Source of the DNA: Patiriisocius_A hiemis
Lineage (GTDB): Bacteria; Bacteroidota; Bacteroidia; Flavobacteriales; Flavobacteriaceae
Length of the DNA: 64,000 nucleotides
Direction of reading: 5' to 3'
NCBI RefSeq assembly: GCF_031846325.1
Contig: NZ_JAVRHZ010000007.1
Coordinates: 62,001-126,000, forward strand
Part shown: positions 19,295-28,315 of the stretch, in pieces
Numbering within the stretch: the first letter of the stretch is position 1
Layout: each line of letters starts with the position of its first letter
The notes under the pieces: model-generated
Told to the model about the DNA's origin: nothing
The model's database searches: none
The model's input: only the letters and a program-made list of their open reading frames with translations
Program-made: the position numbers and the translations under genes

Positions 19295-20098
19295 ATGGGG
19301 CTTTTTAAAAAGAATCCTTTTGGACATATACTATTTATAAAACTGTGGTTAATACGCATTCTTGGTGCTTTAACCCACCGGAGATTTAAGGGGTTTAATA
19401 AACTTGAAATTGAAGGAAGTGATATTTTACGTAACCTTCCAGATACTAACGTCTTATTTATTTCTAATCATCAAACTTATTTTGCAGATGTAGTAGCAAT
19501 GTTTCACGTATTTAATGCTAGTTTGAGTGGAAGGGAAGATAGTATTAAAAATATTGGGTATTTATGGAAGCCTAAACTTAATATGTATTTTGTAGCTGCA
19601 AAAGAGACGATGCAATCTGGACTTCTTCCTAAAATTATGGCATACACAGGGTCTGTTAGTATAGAACGTACATGGCGAGCCGAAGGTAAAGAAGTAAATC
19701 GTCAAGTAAAAATGAGTGATGTAAGTAATATTAAAATTGCTCTAGATGATGGTTGGGTTGTGACCTTCCCACAAGGAACTACTCGCCCATGGAAACCTAT
19801 TAGGCGAGGTACTGCTCATATTATTAAAAAGAATAAACCTCTTGTTGTTCCTATTGTTATAGATGGATTTAGGAGGTCTTTTGACAGAAAGGGGTTACGT
19901 ATAAAGAAACGCGGTATTTTGCAATCTATGGAAATTAAGCAACCCCTAGAAATAGATTATGAAAATGAATCTATAAATGAAATTGTAGAAAAAATTGAAT
20001 ACGCTATAGAGCAACATCCTTCATTTTTAAAGGTAATTCCGCAAGAAGAATTACAAAAGGAAGAAGAGTTAAACAAAGAAAGACAATGGAGATACTAA
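19295..20098 (+). CDS. PlsC-like 1-acyl-glycerol-3-phosphate acyltransferase family protein
   Basis: The protein has 267 residues. Block I is SNHQTYFAD (about residue 56), with five instead of four residues between His and Asp. Block III is TFPQGTTRP, with Gln in place of the usual Glu of FPEGT, and block IV is VVPIVIDGF. It probably acylates a lysophospholipid or similar acceptor at the inner membrane. The altered spacing and the E-to-Q change mean the exact substrate, or full activity, should not be assumed. The C-terminus is a charged helix. Confidence 0.8.
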   Translation: MGLFKKNPFGHILFIKLWLIRILGALTHRRFKGFNKLEIEGSDILRNLPDTNVLFISNHQTYFADVVAMFHVFNASLSGREDSIKNIGYLWKPKLNMYFVAAKETMQSGLLPKIMAYTGSVSIERTWRAEGKEVNRQVKMSDVSNIKIALDDGWVVTFPQGTTRPWKPIRRGTAHIIKKNKPLVVPIVIDGFRRSFDRKGLRIKKRGILQSMEIKQPLEIDYENESINEIVEKIEYAIEQHPSFLKVIPQEELQKEEELNKERQWRY

Positions 20099-20176
20099 TT
20101 TTGAAGCATCAAGAATAACTCTACTCTTTTTTTCAATACTATATAATTACCATTGGGATCTCCCATATTTTTAAAT

Positions 20177-20824
20177 CTAAACCTCCATCTTTTTTAACTC
20201 CCTATAGTTGCGTTTAAGTCTCTTTAACAAAATACCATAGATAAGTCTATAAAAAAGTAATAAAAACCCAATAAATAAAATACCTACAATTGCTTGAGAG
20301 CCAAAGAAAACAGCTGTAAATGTTTCTGGTGGGATAGAAGCATAGCCATCAAAGTTTTGTTTCATTATTTCAAAAAGTCTGTCTTTTTCAAAATAGTAAT
20401 AAATATTAATACCTATAAGAGCTAAGACTGATGCACCAACGTTATAAACAACAAAGTACTTTACTGTTTTACGAGTGTTTAATATATTTTTCATTAGTTG
20501 CCTACTCGTGTCTGTAACCTGAATTTTTTGATAGTTTCTGTAGAATAGGTAAATGAAAACTATAAAAACAGAATAGTTAATAATATTCACCACTAAGAAT
20601 ATATTTTTTAAGCCAAGCTCTTCATTAATTGCTTTACTAGATTCAGGAATAAAAAAGGATAGTGCTGTCCAAAATAAAATCTCAGCAATACTTATAAAGA
20701 AAATCCACTTCACTATAGAAGATGATTTTTTTAGTAACATTTTATAAATGTCATCATAGGACAAAGTAGGGAGCTGTTGCTCCGTATTTTTCCACTTCTC
20801 TTTTAATAATTCTAGTTGATCCAT
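20177..20824 (-). CDS. Membrane protein encoded with an ECF sigma factor
   Basis: The protein has 215 residues. A cytoplasmic N-terminus (~35 residues, LKEKWKNTEQQLPTLSYDDI) is followed by four membrane helices (near 38-56, 75-97, 120-142, 170-195) and a basic C-terminal tail. It starts 5 bases after the stop of the sigma factor gene, the usual place of an anti-sigma factor. It has no zinc-binding anti-sigma motif, so regulation of the sigma factor is inference. Confidence 0.7.
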   Translation of the reverse strand: MDQLELLKEKWKNTEQQLPTLSYDDIYKMLLKKSSSIVKWIFFISIAEILFWTALSFFIPESSKAINEELGLKNIFLVVNIINYSVFIVFIYLFYRNYQKIQVTDTSRQLMKNILNTRKTVKYFVVYNVGASVLALIGINIYYYFEKDRLFEIMKQNFDGYASIPPETFTAVFFGSQAIVGILFIGFLLLFYRLIYGILLKRLKRNYRELKKMEV

Positions 20825-20829
20825 AGCTT

Positions 20830-21324
20830 TTACGGATTTAATATTTTTCTAAGTTTTCCTTTTATTCGGTTCATCTTTACCCTTGCATTTACTTCACTTA
20901 TTCCCAATGTTTCCGAAATTTCTTTATAATTTTTATCCTCCAGGTATAAAAACACTAGAGCTTTGTCTATATCATTTAAGGTCTTTACGGCACTATACAT
21001 TAGTTTTAATTGTTCTTCAATTGTATCGTCATATTCTTCGGCAGATATCTTAAAACTAACACCTTCGTAATCGTGTGTTTTTACTCTTCTTTTAGACTTT
21101 CTGTAAAGTGTTATTGCTGTATTAAGAGCAACTCTGTACATCCATGTACTAAACTTAGCGTCCCCTCTAAACTTTGGAAATGCTTTCCATAATTGTATAG
21201 TAATCTCCTGAAACAAATCATTGTGCGCGTCGCTATTATTTGTATATAACCTACAAATCTTATGCACAATGTTTTGGTTCTCTTCTAGCTGAGTAACAAA
21301 ACTATGTTCGAGTTTTTTATTCAA
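20830..21324 (-). CDS. ECF-type RNA polymerase sigma factor
   Basis: The protein has 164 residues. The sigma region 2 signature is NDLFQEITIQLWKAFPKFRG with KFSTWMYRVALNTAI. Region 4 has a helix-turn-helix (YLEDKNYKEISETLGISEVNARVKMNR). The size is that of ECF sigma factors. The companion membrane protein follows at once and may be its regulator. No TAnnTTTG motif is seen upstream, so it may be autoregulated from another promoter. Confidence 0.92.
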   Translation of the reverse strand: MNKKLEHSFVTQLEENQNIVHKICRLYTNNSDAHNDLFQEITIQLWKAFPKFRGDAKFSTWMYRVALNTAITLYRKSKRRVKTHDYEGVSFKISAEEYDDTIEEQLKLMYSAVKTLNDIDKALVFLYLEDKNYKEISETLGISEVNARVKMNRIKGKLRKILNP

Positions 21325-21421
21325 TGATTGATTGTTAGCTATTGCATTAGTAGGTAGTGAACTTTTATTGTTACACTATTTTAAAAAATAAAAAAGATTA
21401 GTGTCTCATTTATTTACTCCT

Positions 21422-21429
21422 TACCTTTG
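21422..21429 (+). promoter_or_regulatory. -7 promoter element (TACCTTTG) for the NADH dehydrogenase gene
   Basis: TACCTTTG fits TAnnTTTG and lies 18 bases before the ATG at 21448. It predicts a leader of roughly 12 bases. Confidence 0.6.
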
Positions 21430-21447
21430 TAATAATAGTCATTTATA

Positions 21448-22728
21448 ATGAATATACCTACTTCCTCTTTGCCTCGAATTATTGTTGTAGGTGGTGGTTT
21501 TGCTGGAATTTCTTTTATTAAGAAAATGAGAAAAGAAAAAGTACAGATTGTACTTTTCGATAAACATAACTACCATACATTTCAGCCTCTTTTATATCAA
21601 GTTTCTACTGCGGGATTAGAACCAGATTCTATTGCATATCCCCTTAGAAAAATATTCAGAAAGCATAAAAATTTTCATTTTAGGTTAGCAGAAGTTACAT
21701 CAATAAACACCAAGGATTCAACGATAGAAACTACAATTGGTAACCTCTCTTATGATTATTTGGTGCTTGCAACAGGCACTAAAACAAATTATTTTGGTAA
21801 CAAGACTATTGAAAAAAATAGCATGCCAATGAAGAGTGTCCCTCAAGCACTTAACATACGTAGTCTTGTGCTACAAAATATAGAAGAGGCAGACATTACT
21901 GAAGATAAAGAGAAGCGACTTCAGCTTCTAAACTTTGTAATAGCTGGAGCCGGCCCAACAGGAGTTGAACTCGCGGGGGCATTGGCAGAGTTTAGAAAAA
22001 GTATTTTGGCTGTAGACTACCCAAGCTTAACACCACAAGATATGCAAGTGCATCTTGTAGAAGGGGCTAATAGAGTTTTAAGTGCAATGAGTGAACATTC
22101 TTCAAAAAAGGCCAAACTGTATTTAGAAAAATTAGGTGTCACTATTCATTTAAATACATTAATTAATGGGTATGATGGGGAAATTGTCACAACAGTAAAT
22201 GAAGACTTATCTTTTAAAACTAAAACATTTATATGGGCAGCAGGAGTTACAGGTGCGCCTGTAAAAGGTCTTAATGCTAAGGCTCTAGCAGAAAGAGCAA
22301 ATAGATACAATGTTAATGAGTTTAATCAAGTAGAGTCATACAAAACTATTTTTGCATTAGGAGATATTGCTTTAATGCAGACAGGTAAGTTCCCAAAAGG
22401 ACATCCTCAAGTTGCACAACCAGCTATACAACAGGGAGAACATTTAGCTAAGAATATTAAGAGAATAATAGACAATAAAAGCTTAATTCCCTTCTCTTAT
22501 TTTGATAAAGGTTCTATGGCAACTATAGGGAGAAACAAAGCTGTTGTAGATTTAAAGAAGTTTAAATTTGCTGGGCCTTTTGCTTGGTTTGTATGGATGT
22601 TTATACATCTATTTTTTCTTGTAGGGTTTAGAAATAGAGTAGTTACCTTTTTTAACTGGGCGTATAATTATATTAATTATGACCGAGCTGCACGTCTTAT
22701 TATAAGACCCTTTAAGAGAAAAAGTTAA
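21448..22728 (+). CDS. Type II NADH:quinone oxidoreductase (NDH-2)
   Basis: The protein has 426 residues. An FAD-binding Rossmann motif at the N-terminus (IIVVGGGFAGISF), an NAD-binding motif (FVIAGAGPTGVELAGALAEF, about residue 172) and the second FAD motif (FALGDIALM) are in the NDH-2 order. A hydrophobic C-terminal segment (AWFVWMFIHLFFLVGFRNRV) fits peripheral membrane attachment. It passes electrons from NADH to menaquinone without pumping protons; menaquinone genes lie a few kilobases away. Confidence 0.92.
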   Translation: MNIPTSSLPRIIVVGGGFAGISFIKKMRKEKVQIVLFDKHNYHTFQPLLYQVSTAGLEPDSIAYPLRKIFRKHKNFHFRLAEVTSINTKDSTIETTIGNLSYDYLVLATGTKTNYFGNKTIEKNSMPMKSVPQALNIRSLVLQNIEEADITEDKEKRLQLLNFVIAGAGPTGVELAGALAEFRKSILAVDYPSLTPQDMQVHLVEGANRVLSAMSEHSSKKAKLYLEKLGVTIHLNTLINGYDGEIVTTVNEDLSFKTKTFIWAAGVTGAPVKGLNAKALAERANRYNVNEFNQVESYKTIFALGDIALMQTGKFPKGHPQVAQPAIQQGEHLAKNIKRIIDNKSLIPFSYFDKGSMATIGRNKAVVDLKKFKFAGPFAWFVWMFIHLFFLVGFRNRVVTFFNWAYNYINYDRAARLIIRPFKRKS

Positions 22729-23087
22729 TTAACCTTGACAGGAATTGGCCCTCCAGAAAGTACAAAACTTCCTCCTATCTCATCAATATTTACATCTAGC
22801 TCATCACTAGTCTCTATGCTTTTTAGGTTTACGTCTAACTCATCATACGTATCAACACTTTTTATATTAACATTGAGCTCGTCATAGGTATTAATATCTA
22901 CAATACGTACATCCATTGTGCTAGCTTCGTTTACTGGAACTAACATATAATCTGAAGTTACTTTTGGAGTAGTATTATTTTCTGAAGCAAATGCTTTGGG
23001 AAATATATCAATGGTTTCTATTGCATTAATTGCAAGACATATAGCAATAATTGTAAGTACGGCTTTTGTGTAAAGATCTGTTTTCAT
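22725..23087 (-). CDS. Small exported protein with three YDELDVN-type repeats
   Basis: The protein has 120 residues and I do not recognise a family. An N-terminal hydrophobic segment (residues 9-25) is a signal peptide or membrane anchor. The second half contains three copies of an about 15-residue repeat: INTYDELNVNIKSV, VDTYDELDVNLKSI, IETSDELDVNIDEI. The end is a glycine/proline tail (GGPIPVKVN). Its stop overlaps that of the convergent NDH-2 gene by 4 bases. The function is unknown. Confidence 0.65.
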   Translation of the reverse strand: MKTDLYTKAVLTIIAICLAINAIETIDIFPKAFASENNTTPKVTSDYMLVPVNEASTMDVRIVDINTYDELNVNIKSVDTYDELDVNLKSIETSDELDVNIDEIGGSFVLSGGPIPVKVN

Positions 23088-23149
23088 AGTTGAAAATTTT
23101 ATTAGTTACTACAAAGTAAACTACATTAATTATTCCAAACTTTAAAAAC

Positions 23150-24304
23150 TTATACTTTGTAGTAGGTAACCAGTCCAATATCGTTAGCTTTCCCTTTCAG
23201 TTTTTTTGCTCCTAAAGACTTTTTTGCTACTCCTTTAGGCAGCTTATATGCAATATCTCCAAACTCTGAAGAGGCTAAAATATCAACTTGAAGTTCATTG
23301 CACATTTCTTGTATTCTGGAAGTTGTATTTAGCACATCTCCAGAAAATGCAATGTCTCTTTTAAGCTTTCCAATCTCTCCAACCATTACATTCCCAAAGT
23401 GAAAACCAACTTTAAATTCTGGTACAACATTATACTTTCTTAGATACCTGTTAGATTTATAAGCAATAATTTTTTTCATGCTATAAAAACAACGAATTGC
23501 ATTTCCGTTTTTTAAACCATGCTTCATTTTCCACGAAATTACCACTTCATCTCCTACATATTGATATACCTCTCCACGTGTTTGAACAATAGCTGGTGCG
23601 ATATCACGATAAAAGTCCTTCAAAAAATTAAAGTACTTTTCCTCACCCAATTTTTCTGCAATGGTTGTAGCATCTCGTATATCTGCGAACATAAAAATTC
23701 GTCGTTCATTTTTAGGCATAAAGTATCGACCCATTAAATAATCTGGGAAAACGCCTGGTCCATATTTGTCATTTACAATAAGTACTATTAATGTGACCAC
23801 AACAATAACAAGCCATATAAATAGGTTTTTTATAAATAACCAACTTCCAAAGAATAAGTAAACTTCACTTAATATATCTTCATGATAAAAAGGGAGTGAG
23901 AGGTAATCTGTGTAATAATAAAATGCTCCCAAAGCACTAATTGAATAAGCAGCAACTATATATATTACAATGATGTATAGTAATGCCTTCCAAAAAGCAT
24001 ACTTTCGTAGCCAACGCTCCATAAGGTTTACCGTAAATATTCCACCTATTAATCCTGCAATTACTCCTACTATCAAATTAGCAGTAAAAGAAGTTTTAAA
24101 GTCAAAGCTAGAGCTCAACACACCTTCGCTTTTTAAAGTAAAAAACTCATAAAAGAATATGAGATTAGAAATAAGTACCCAAGCAAATAAAATGTATAAG
24201 GCTCTTTTAGTATAATACCAGAGTTGTCTTGAGGTATACTTTTTAAATCTTGGTTCTTTCAATTGTTTAGCAGTTTTTATATTTATCGTGTAGTCCAACA
24301 CCAT
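23150..24304 (-). CDS. Membrane-bound class III adenylate/guanylate cyclase
   Basis: The protein has 384 residues. Four membrane helices (about 35-55, 80-100, 112-135, 155-178) precede a cytoplasmic class III cyclase domain (about 200-384). Metal-binding aspartates are in FMFADIRD and YVGDEVV; the Asn/Arg pair is in LNTTSRI. The position usually held by the substrate-selecting Lys (K..GD) is Gln (YQYVGD), so the nucleotide used is uncertain. The ATG at 24304 overlaps the upstream DUF1801-type gene by 38 bases. Confidence 0.85.
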   Translation of the reverse strand: MVLDYTINIKTAKQLKEPRFKKYTSRQLWYYTKRALYILFAWVLISNLIFFYEFFTLKSEGVLSSSFDFKTSFTANLIVGVIAGLIGGIFTVNLMERWLRKYAFWKALLYIIVIYIVAAYSISALGAFYYYTDYLSLPFYHEDILSEVYLFFGSWLFIKNLFIWLVIVVVTLIVLIVNDKYGPGVFPDYLMGRYFMPKNERRIFMFADIRDATTIAEKLGEEKYFNFLKDFYRDIAPAIVQTRGEVYQYVGDEVVISWKMKHGLKNGNAIRCFYSMKKIIAYKSNRYLRKYNVVPEFKVGFHFGNVMVGEIGKLKRDIAFSGDVLNTTSRIQEMCNELQVDILASSEFGDIAYKLPKGVAKKSLGAKKLKGKANDIGLVTYYKV

Positions 24305-24863
24305 TAATTATCATAGGTGTTATTTTTTCAATTCTTTTTTGTTTTGTTGCATCTCTTTTGGCTTCAGAAACATATCCAGCATACTCTCGTTGCTTCCCTG
24401 GGGTTAGGCCTTTAAATGCTTCATGGAGTGCTTTATTTTTAGAAAATGCATTTTGTAGTTCTTCAGGAATTATAACCTCTTTTTTACGTTCAACTTTTAC
24501 TTCTTTTCCTTGTTTACAATTTTCGACCGCCTCATCTACGTACTTTTTTACTAGTTGGGTTTTAATTGTATCATTCTCTTCAAAACGCCATTGGCGTAAT
24601 GCTTTTGTTTTACCTTCTTGTGCATTTACTAAAACTTTTTCATCATCTTTAAAAAAAACTCCTTGATGAAACCAAACTGCATAGTGGTTTTTAAAAGCTG
24701 CAATCCCCGCGACTAGCTTTCCATTTAGGCTATAAGTTGGACTTCCCCATTTTATTACTTCATCAAGCTCTGTGTCCAAAAAAATATTACGTAAAATAGT
24801 TAGTTGTGATGCCCATTTAGAATGCTTTGCTATATAGGCATCTATTTTTGCACTATCATTCAT
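24267..24863 (-). CDS. YdeI/DUF1801 family protein
   Basis: The protein has 198 residues. The N-terminal DUF1801 fold (LDEVIKWGSPTYSLNGKLVAG, then NHYAVWFHQGVFF) is joined to the C-terminal YdeI-type module (IPEELQNAFSKNKALHEAF, then PGKQREYAGYVSEAKRDATK). The function of the family is not established. It precedes and overlaps the cyclase gene. Upstream, TATCTTGG (minus strand) is one base off the -7 consensus. Confidence 0.83.
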   Translation of the reverse strand: MNDSAKIDAYIAKHSKWASQLTILRNIFLDTELDEVIKWGSPTYSLNGKLVAGIAAFKNHYAVWFHQGVFFKDDEKVLVNAQEGKTKALRQWRFEENDTIKTQLVKKYVDEAVENCKQGKEVKVERKKEVIIPEELQNAFSKNKALHEAFKGLTPGKQREYAGYVSEAKRDATKQKRIEKITPMIINGVGLHDKYKNC

Positions 24864-25036
24864 TTTGTTCCTGTTTTAATTACCAAGATACTATTTTTAG
24901 TTTTTCTGAAAATAAGATATTTTCACTTTATGATTAATTTACAATTCAGCTCCCTAATTATGCAATTGGGTATTATTTTTCTGTGTACTACAATCTTCTT
25001 AAAGATGTTTGTACTGTCAAATTAATCAAAAAGAAA

Positions 25037-27196
25037 ATGAACTACTTTAAAACAATCATCCTACTATTATCTTTTTTTATCCTTTCTGAAGGTATTGCGC
25101 AAACAACTATTAGTGGAAAGGTTACTGAAAAAAATGGCACTCCTATTTTTGGTGCTAATGTATTTCTTGATGGTACTTACGATGGAGCTACAACTAACAA
25201 AGAAGGGGTGTTCTCTTTTGAGACCTTTGAAACTGGAATACAAACACTCACAGTATCCTATGTTTCTTTTGAAACATTTATGATGGCAGCAGATATTTCT
25301 CAATTAAAAAATGTCTCTATAGTATTAGCTGAGGATGTAAACTCCTTAGATACTGTTGTGATATCTGCCGGAACATTAGAGGCTAGCGATAATAGCAAAG
25401 TTTCTGTATTAAAGCCCTTAGATGTTGTGACAACTGCGAGTGCGCTAGGTGATTTTGTTGGAGCATTACAAACTTTACCGGGTACTACTACAGTCGCTGA
25501 GGATGGTCGCCTTTTTGTACGTGGAGGAGATGCTGGAGAAACTCAAATTTTTATAGATGGAATTCGAGTATTTACGCCTTATACGCCAACTACCAACAAT
25601 ATACCCACAAGAGGAAGATACAGCCCTTTTTTATTTGATGGTATTACTTTTTCAGCAGGAGGATACTCAGCCGAATATGGACAGGCACTCTCATCTGTTT
25701 TATTATTAAATACTATTGATGAACCCGATCAAGAAAAAACCGAAATTGCTTTAATGACCCTAGGTGCTGGCTTAGGAAACACCCAAAAGTGGAAAAACAG
25801 CTCGTTAAGTGTAAACACTTCCTACATTAATCTTGCTCCTTATATTGCAGCTTTTCCAGACAGAAATGATTGGCAAAAACCTTTTGAAGCATTAGCAGGA
25901 GAAACCGTTTATAGGCATAAAATAGGAGAGGGGTTATTAAAACTATATGCTGCTTTTGATACATCCAATTTTGAATTGACTCAAGAAGATATTAATGACC
26001 CATCTGGAGTTAATTTTAAACTTAAAAATGCTAATTTTTATACTAATGCGAATTATACTACAGACCTAAAGAAGAAATGGAAGTTGTTTACAGGAGGAAG
26101 TTTCACAACCGCAAAAACAAGAGTAGGTATTAATACAAGCGATATAGACGATACTGAAAATTCGGCTCACTTTAAAGTACGTCTCCAAAAAAAGTTTAGT
26201 AATCGTGTAAAACTTCGTTTTGGGGCCGAGCAATTTCTAACCGATTTTACTGAAGAATTTTCAGAGACAGATTTTAATATCAACTACGGGTTTAATAATA
26301 ATATCTCTGCTGCTTTTGCAGAGAGTGATATTGTTTTTTCTAGAAAGTTTGCTGTTAAGTTAGGGTTAAGAGGTGAGTATAGCGACCTTTTTAAGCAGTT
26401 TACGATGTCACCAAGAGCTTCGGTAGCTTATAAAACTGGAAAAAATAGTCAATTCTCTGTAGCTTATGGTGACTTTTATCAACAGCCAACTAATGAAGTT
26501 TTAAAGTTTAATAGTTCATTAGAGGCAAGAAAAACCCAACATTATATTATAAACTACCAATATGTTGCTAATAATAGAATTTTAAGGGCAGAGTTATTCA
26601 GAAAAGAATATTCAAATCTAATCACATACGACACAGAATTTTTAAGCTTTGATAGTACAATAGGAACTAGAGGAAATGGTTTTGCACAAGGGTTCGATGT
26701 TTTTTGGAGAGATAATAAAACATTTAGAAATTTGGATTACTGGGTAAGTTACTCATATCTAGATAGTGAACGTAAGTATCAAAACTTTCCAACAGCTGCT
26801 GTGCCTTCTTTTGCAAATGCTCATAATGCTTCTTTGGTCACAAAATACTGGATGGAAAATTGGAAAAGCCAGATTGGATTTAGTTACCAATTTGCTAGTG
26901 GAAGAACATATACTAATCCTAATAAACCAGGATTTCTCCAAGAAAAAACAAAAGCTTTTAACAACCTTAGTTTTAACTGGGCGTATTTAATTTCACAACA
27001 AAAAATCCTGTACTTTTCTGTAAATAATGTACTAGGTTTTAATAATATTAATGGATATCAATATGCTAATATTCCTAATGCAGATGGAATGTTTAACAGA
27101 AGAACGTTACGTCCAGCTGCAGACCAATTTTTCTTTGTTGGTTTCTTTTGGACTATTAGTGATGACGGAACAGATAATCAACTTAACAATTTGTAA
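25037..27196 (+). CDS. TonB-dependent receptor with carboxypeptidase-like N-terminal domain
   Basis: The protein has 719 residues. The start at 25037 gives a good signal peptide (MNYFKTIILLLSFFILSEGIAQ); the open frame extends 18 codons further up but that part is not signal-like. A CarboxypepD-reg-like beta domain (about 24-105) is followed by the plug (GALQTLPGTTTVAEDGRLFVRGG) and a 22-strand-type barrel ending in aromatic residues. It is an outer-membrane active transporter driven by TonB. No SusD partner or substrate-specific enzyme is adjacent, so the ligand is unknown. Confidence 0.9.
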   Translation: MNYFKTIILLLSFFILSEGIAQTTISGKVTEKNGTPIFGANVFLDGTYDGATTNKEGVFSFETFETGIQTLTVSYVSFETFMMAADISQLKNVSIVLAEDVNSLDTVVISAGTLEASDNSKVSVLKPLDVVTTASALGDFVGALQTLPGTTTVAEDGRLFVRGGDAGETQIFIDGIRVFTPYTPTTNNIPTRGRYSPFLFDGITFSAGGYSAEYGQALSSVLLLNTIDEPDQEKTEIALMTLGAGLGNTQKWKNSSLSVNTSYINLAPYIAAFPDRNDWQKPFEALAGETVYRHKIGEGLLKLYAAFDTSNFELTQEDINDPSGVNFKLKNANFYTNANYTTDLKKKWKLFTGGSFTTAKTRVGINTSDIDDTENSAHFKVRLQKKFSNRVKLRFGAEQFLTDFTEEFSETDFNINYGFNNNISAAFAESDIVFSRKFAVKLGLRGEYSDLFKQFTMSPRASVAYKTGKNSQFSVAYGDFYQQPTNEVLKFNSSLEARKTQHYIINYQYVANNRILRAELFRKEYSNLITYDTEFLSFDSTIGTRGNGFAQGFDVFWRDNKTFRNLDYWVSYSYLDSERKYQNFPTAAVPSFANAHNASLVTKYWMENWKSQIGFSYQFASGRTYTNPNKPGFLQEKTKAFNNLSFNWAYLISQQKILYFSVNNVLGFNNINGYQYANIPNADGMFNRRTLRPAADQFFFVGFFWTISDDGTDNQLNNL

Positions 27197-27197
27197 A

Positions 27198-27851
27198 CTA
27201 GTTATTCTCTCCTGAAAGCTGTTTTAAAAATGGCTTATAAACTTCGTGTATCCCCTCAAACTTAATAATGTTAAGTTTGTTACCAAAAAGGTTGTTTCCT
27301 TTTAGGGTCTGCTCAGTTTTTCTAGCTTCGTTTATATACTCATCTTTATCTCCGTAGAGATAAGTAACATTGGTGTTTGGATGTAAATAATTAAAGTCTG
27401 TTGGCTCTAATTCAGTTGGAATAGCTCCAGAATGAAGGACAAGATGATTGCATTGTATTTTTCTGGTGGCTGCCCACCTAGTGGCTATAGATACTCCTTG
27501 AGAGTAACCTAAAATTATTAAATTGATAGTGTCTTTTTCAGGCTTTTCATTTTTCCAAATAGCATCAATATAGTTCAAAACATTTTTAGTTTCTTCAATG
27601 GTATTCTCTCTAGTAAGCCAAGAGGCACCAACATGCTTAAAATTTTTTCCTTGATAATATTTAGAAGGCGCTTGAGGTGCAATAACGTAGTTCTTTTCTT
27701 TAGAAATTTCAGAAAAATAACGTACAAAATACTTGCTTAAATACCCCATCCCATGAAATACTAGCCATACATTTTTAGTTTTTTCAGTAAAAGTATTTAG
27801 CGTCGTGTAGGTATTTTTGTTTGTATAAGTAACAGCTTTTTCTATAGACAT
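27198..27851 (-). CDS. Alpha/beta hydrolase (phospholipase/carboxylesterase-like)
   Basis: The protein has 217 residues from the ATG at 27851. The start at 27893 is rejected because a TATCTTTG -7 element lies between the two. The nucleophile elbow is GYSQG (Ser near residue 107). The Asp is probably in LYGDKDEY and the His in EGIHEVY near the C-terminus. It resembles the esterase/phospholipase family; the substrate is unknown. It is divergent from the hotdog thioesterase gene and converges with the TonB receptor gene. Confidence 0.82.
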   Translation of the reverse strand: MSIEKAVTYTNKNTYTTLNTFTEKTKNVWLVFHGMGYLSKYFVRYFSEISKEKNYVIAPQAPSKYYQGKNFKHVGASWLTRENTIEETKNVLNYIDAIWKNEKPEKDTINLIILGYSQGVSIATRWAATRKIQCNHLVLHSGAIPTELEPTDFNYLHPNTNVTYLYGDKDEYINEARKTEQTLKGNNLFGNKLNIIKFEGIHEVYKPFLKQLSGENN

Positions 27852-27873
27852 AGTGGCATATTTTGTATTTTTA

Positions 27874-27881
27874 CAAAGATA
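27874..27881 (-). promoter_or_regulatory. -7 promoter element (TATCTTTG, minus strand) for the alpha/beta hydrolase
   Basis: The plus-strand CAAAGATA reads TATCTTTG on the minus strand, 22 bases before the ATG at 27851. It lies inside the longer possible reading frame and therefore decides the start. Confidence 0.6.
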
Positions 27882-27892
27882 ATCTATGTACA

Positions 27893-28312
27893 ATGAAATA
27901 CAGTAAAGAAGAAATTTTAGAAGGTTGCCGTAAGATGTGTAAAAATACGTTGATGGAGACTCTAGATATAGAGTTTATTGATGTTACAGAGGATACTGTA
28001 GTTGCAAAAATGCCAGTTACACCAAGAGTACATCAGCCTGATGGCGTTTTACATGGAGGCGCATCTGTTGCACTTGCCGAAAGTGTTGGGAGTGCAGGAG
28101 CTTTTATCTTTCTTAATGAAGAAAATGTTGCAATTAGAGGAATTGAGATAGCTGCAAATCATGTAAAAAGTGTAAAAGAGGGTTATGTATATGCAACAGC
28201 AAAAATTTTGCATAAAGGAAGAACTATTCAGCTTTGGCAAATAAAAATTACTAATGAGGATGAAAAATTAGTATCATTAATAAAACTAACTACGCTTACA
28301 TTACGTACATAG
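27893..28312 (+). CDS. PaaI/MenI-like hotdog thioesterase
   Basis: The protein has 139 residues from the ATG at 27893 (MKYSKEEILEGC); the open frame has 10 more codons upstream without support. The hotdog signature is HQPDGVLHGGASVALAES. It sits 3 bases before menF and within the menaquinone neighbourhood. By analogy with known MenI proteins it is a candidate for hydrolysis of 1,4-dihydroxy-2-naphthoyl-CoA, but the family also includes phenylacetyl-CoA thioesterases. Confidence 0.85.
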   Translation: MKYSKEEILEGCRKMCKNTLMETLDIEFIDVTEDTVVAKMPVTPRVHQPDGVLHGGASVALAESVGSAGAFIFLNEENVAIRGIEIAANHVKSVKEGYVYATAKILHKGRTIQLWQIKITNEDEKLVSLIKLTTLTLRT

Positions 28313-28315
28313 AGT

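Noticed and set aside
25037..27196. A polysaccharide utilisation locus around the TonB-dependent receptor
   Set aside because: No SusD homologue, glycoside hydrolase, sulfatase or hybrid sensor is nearby. The cyclase and alpha/beta hydrolase neighbours do not support carbohydrate uptake.
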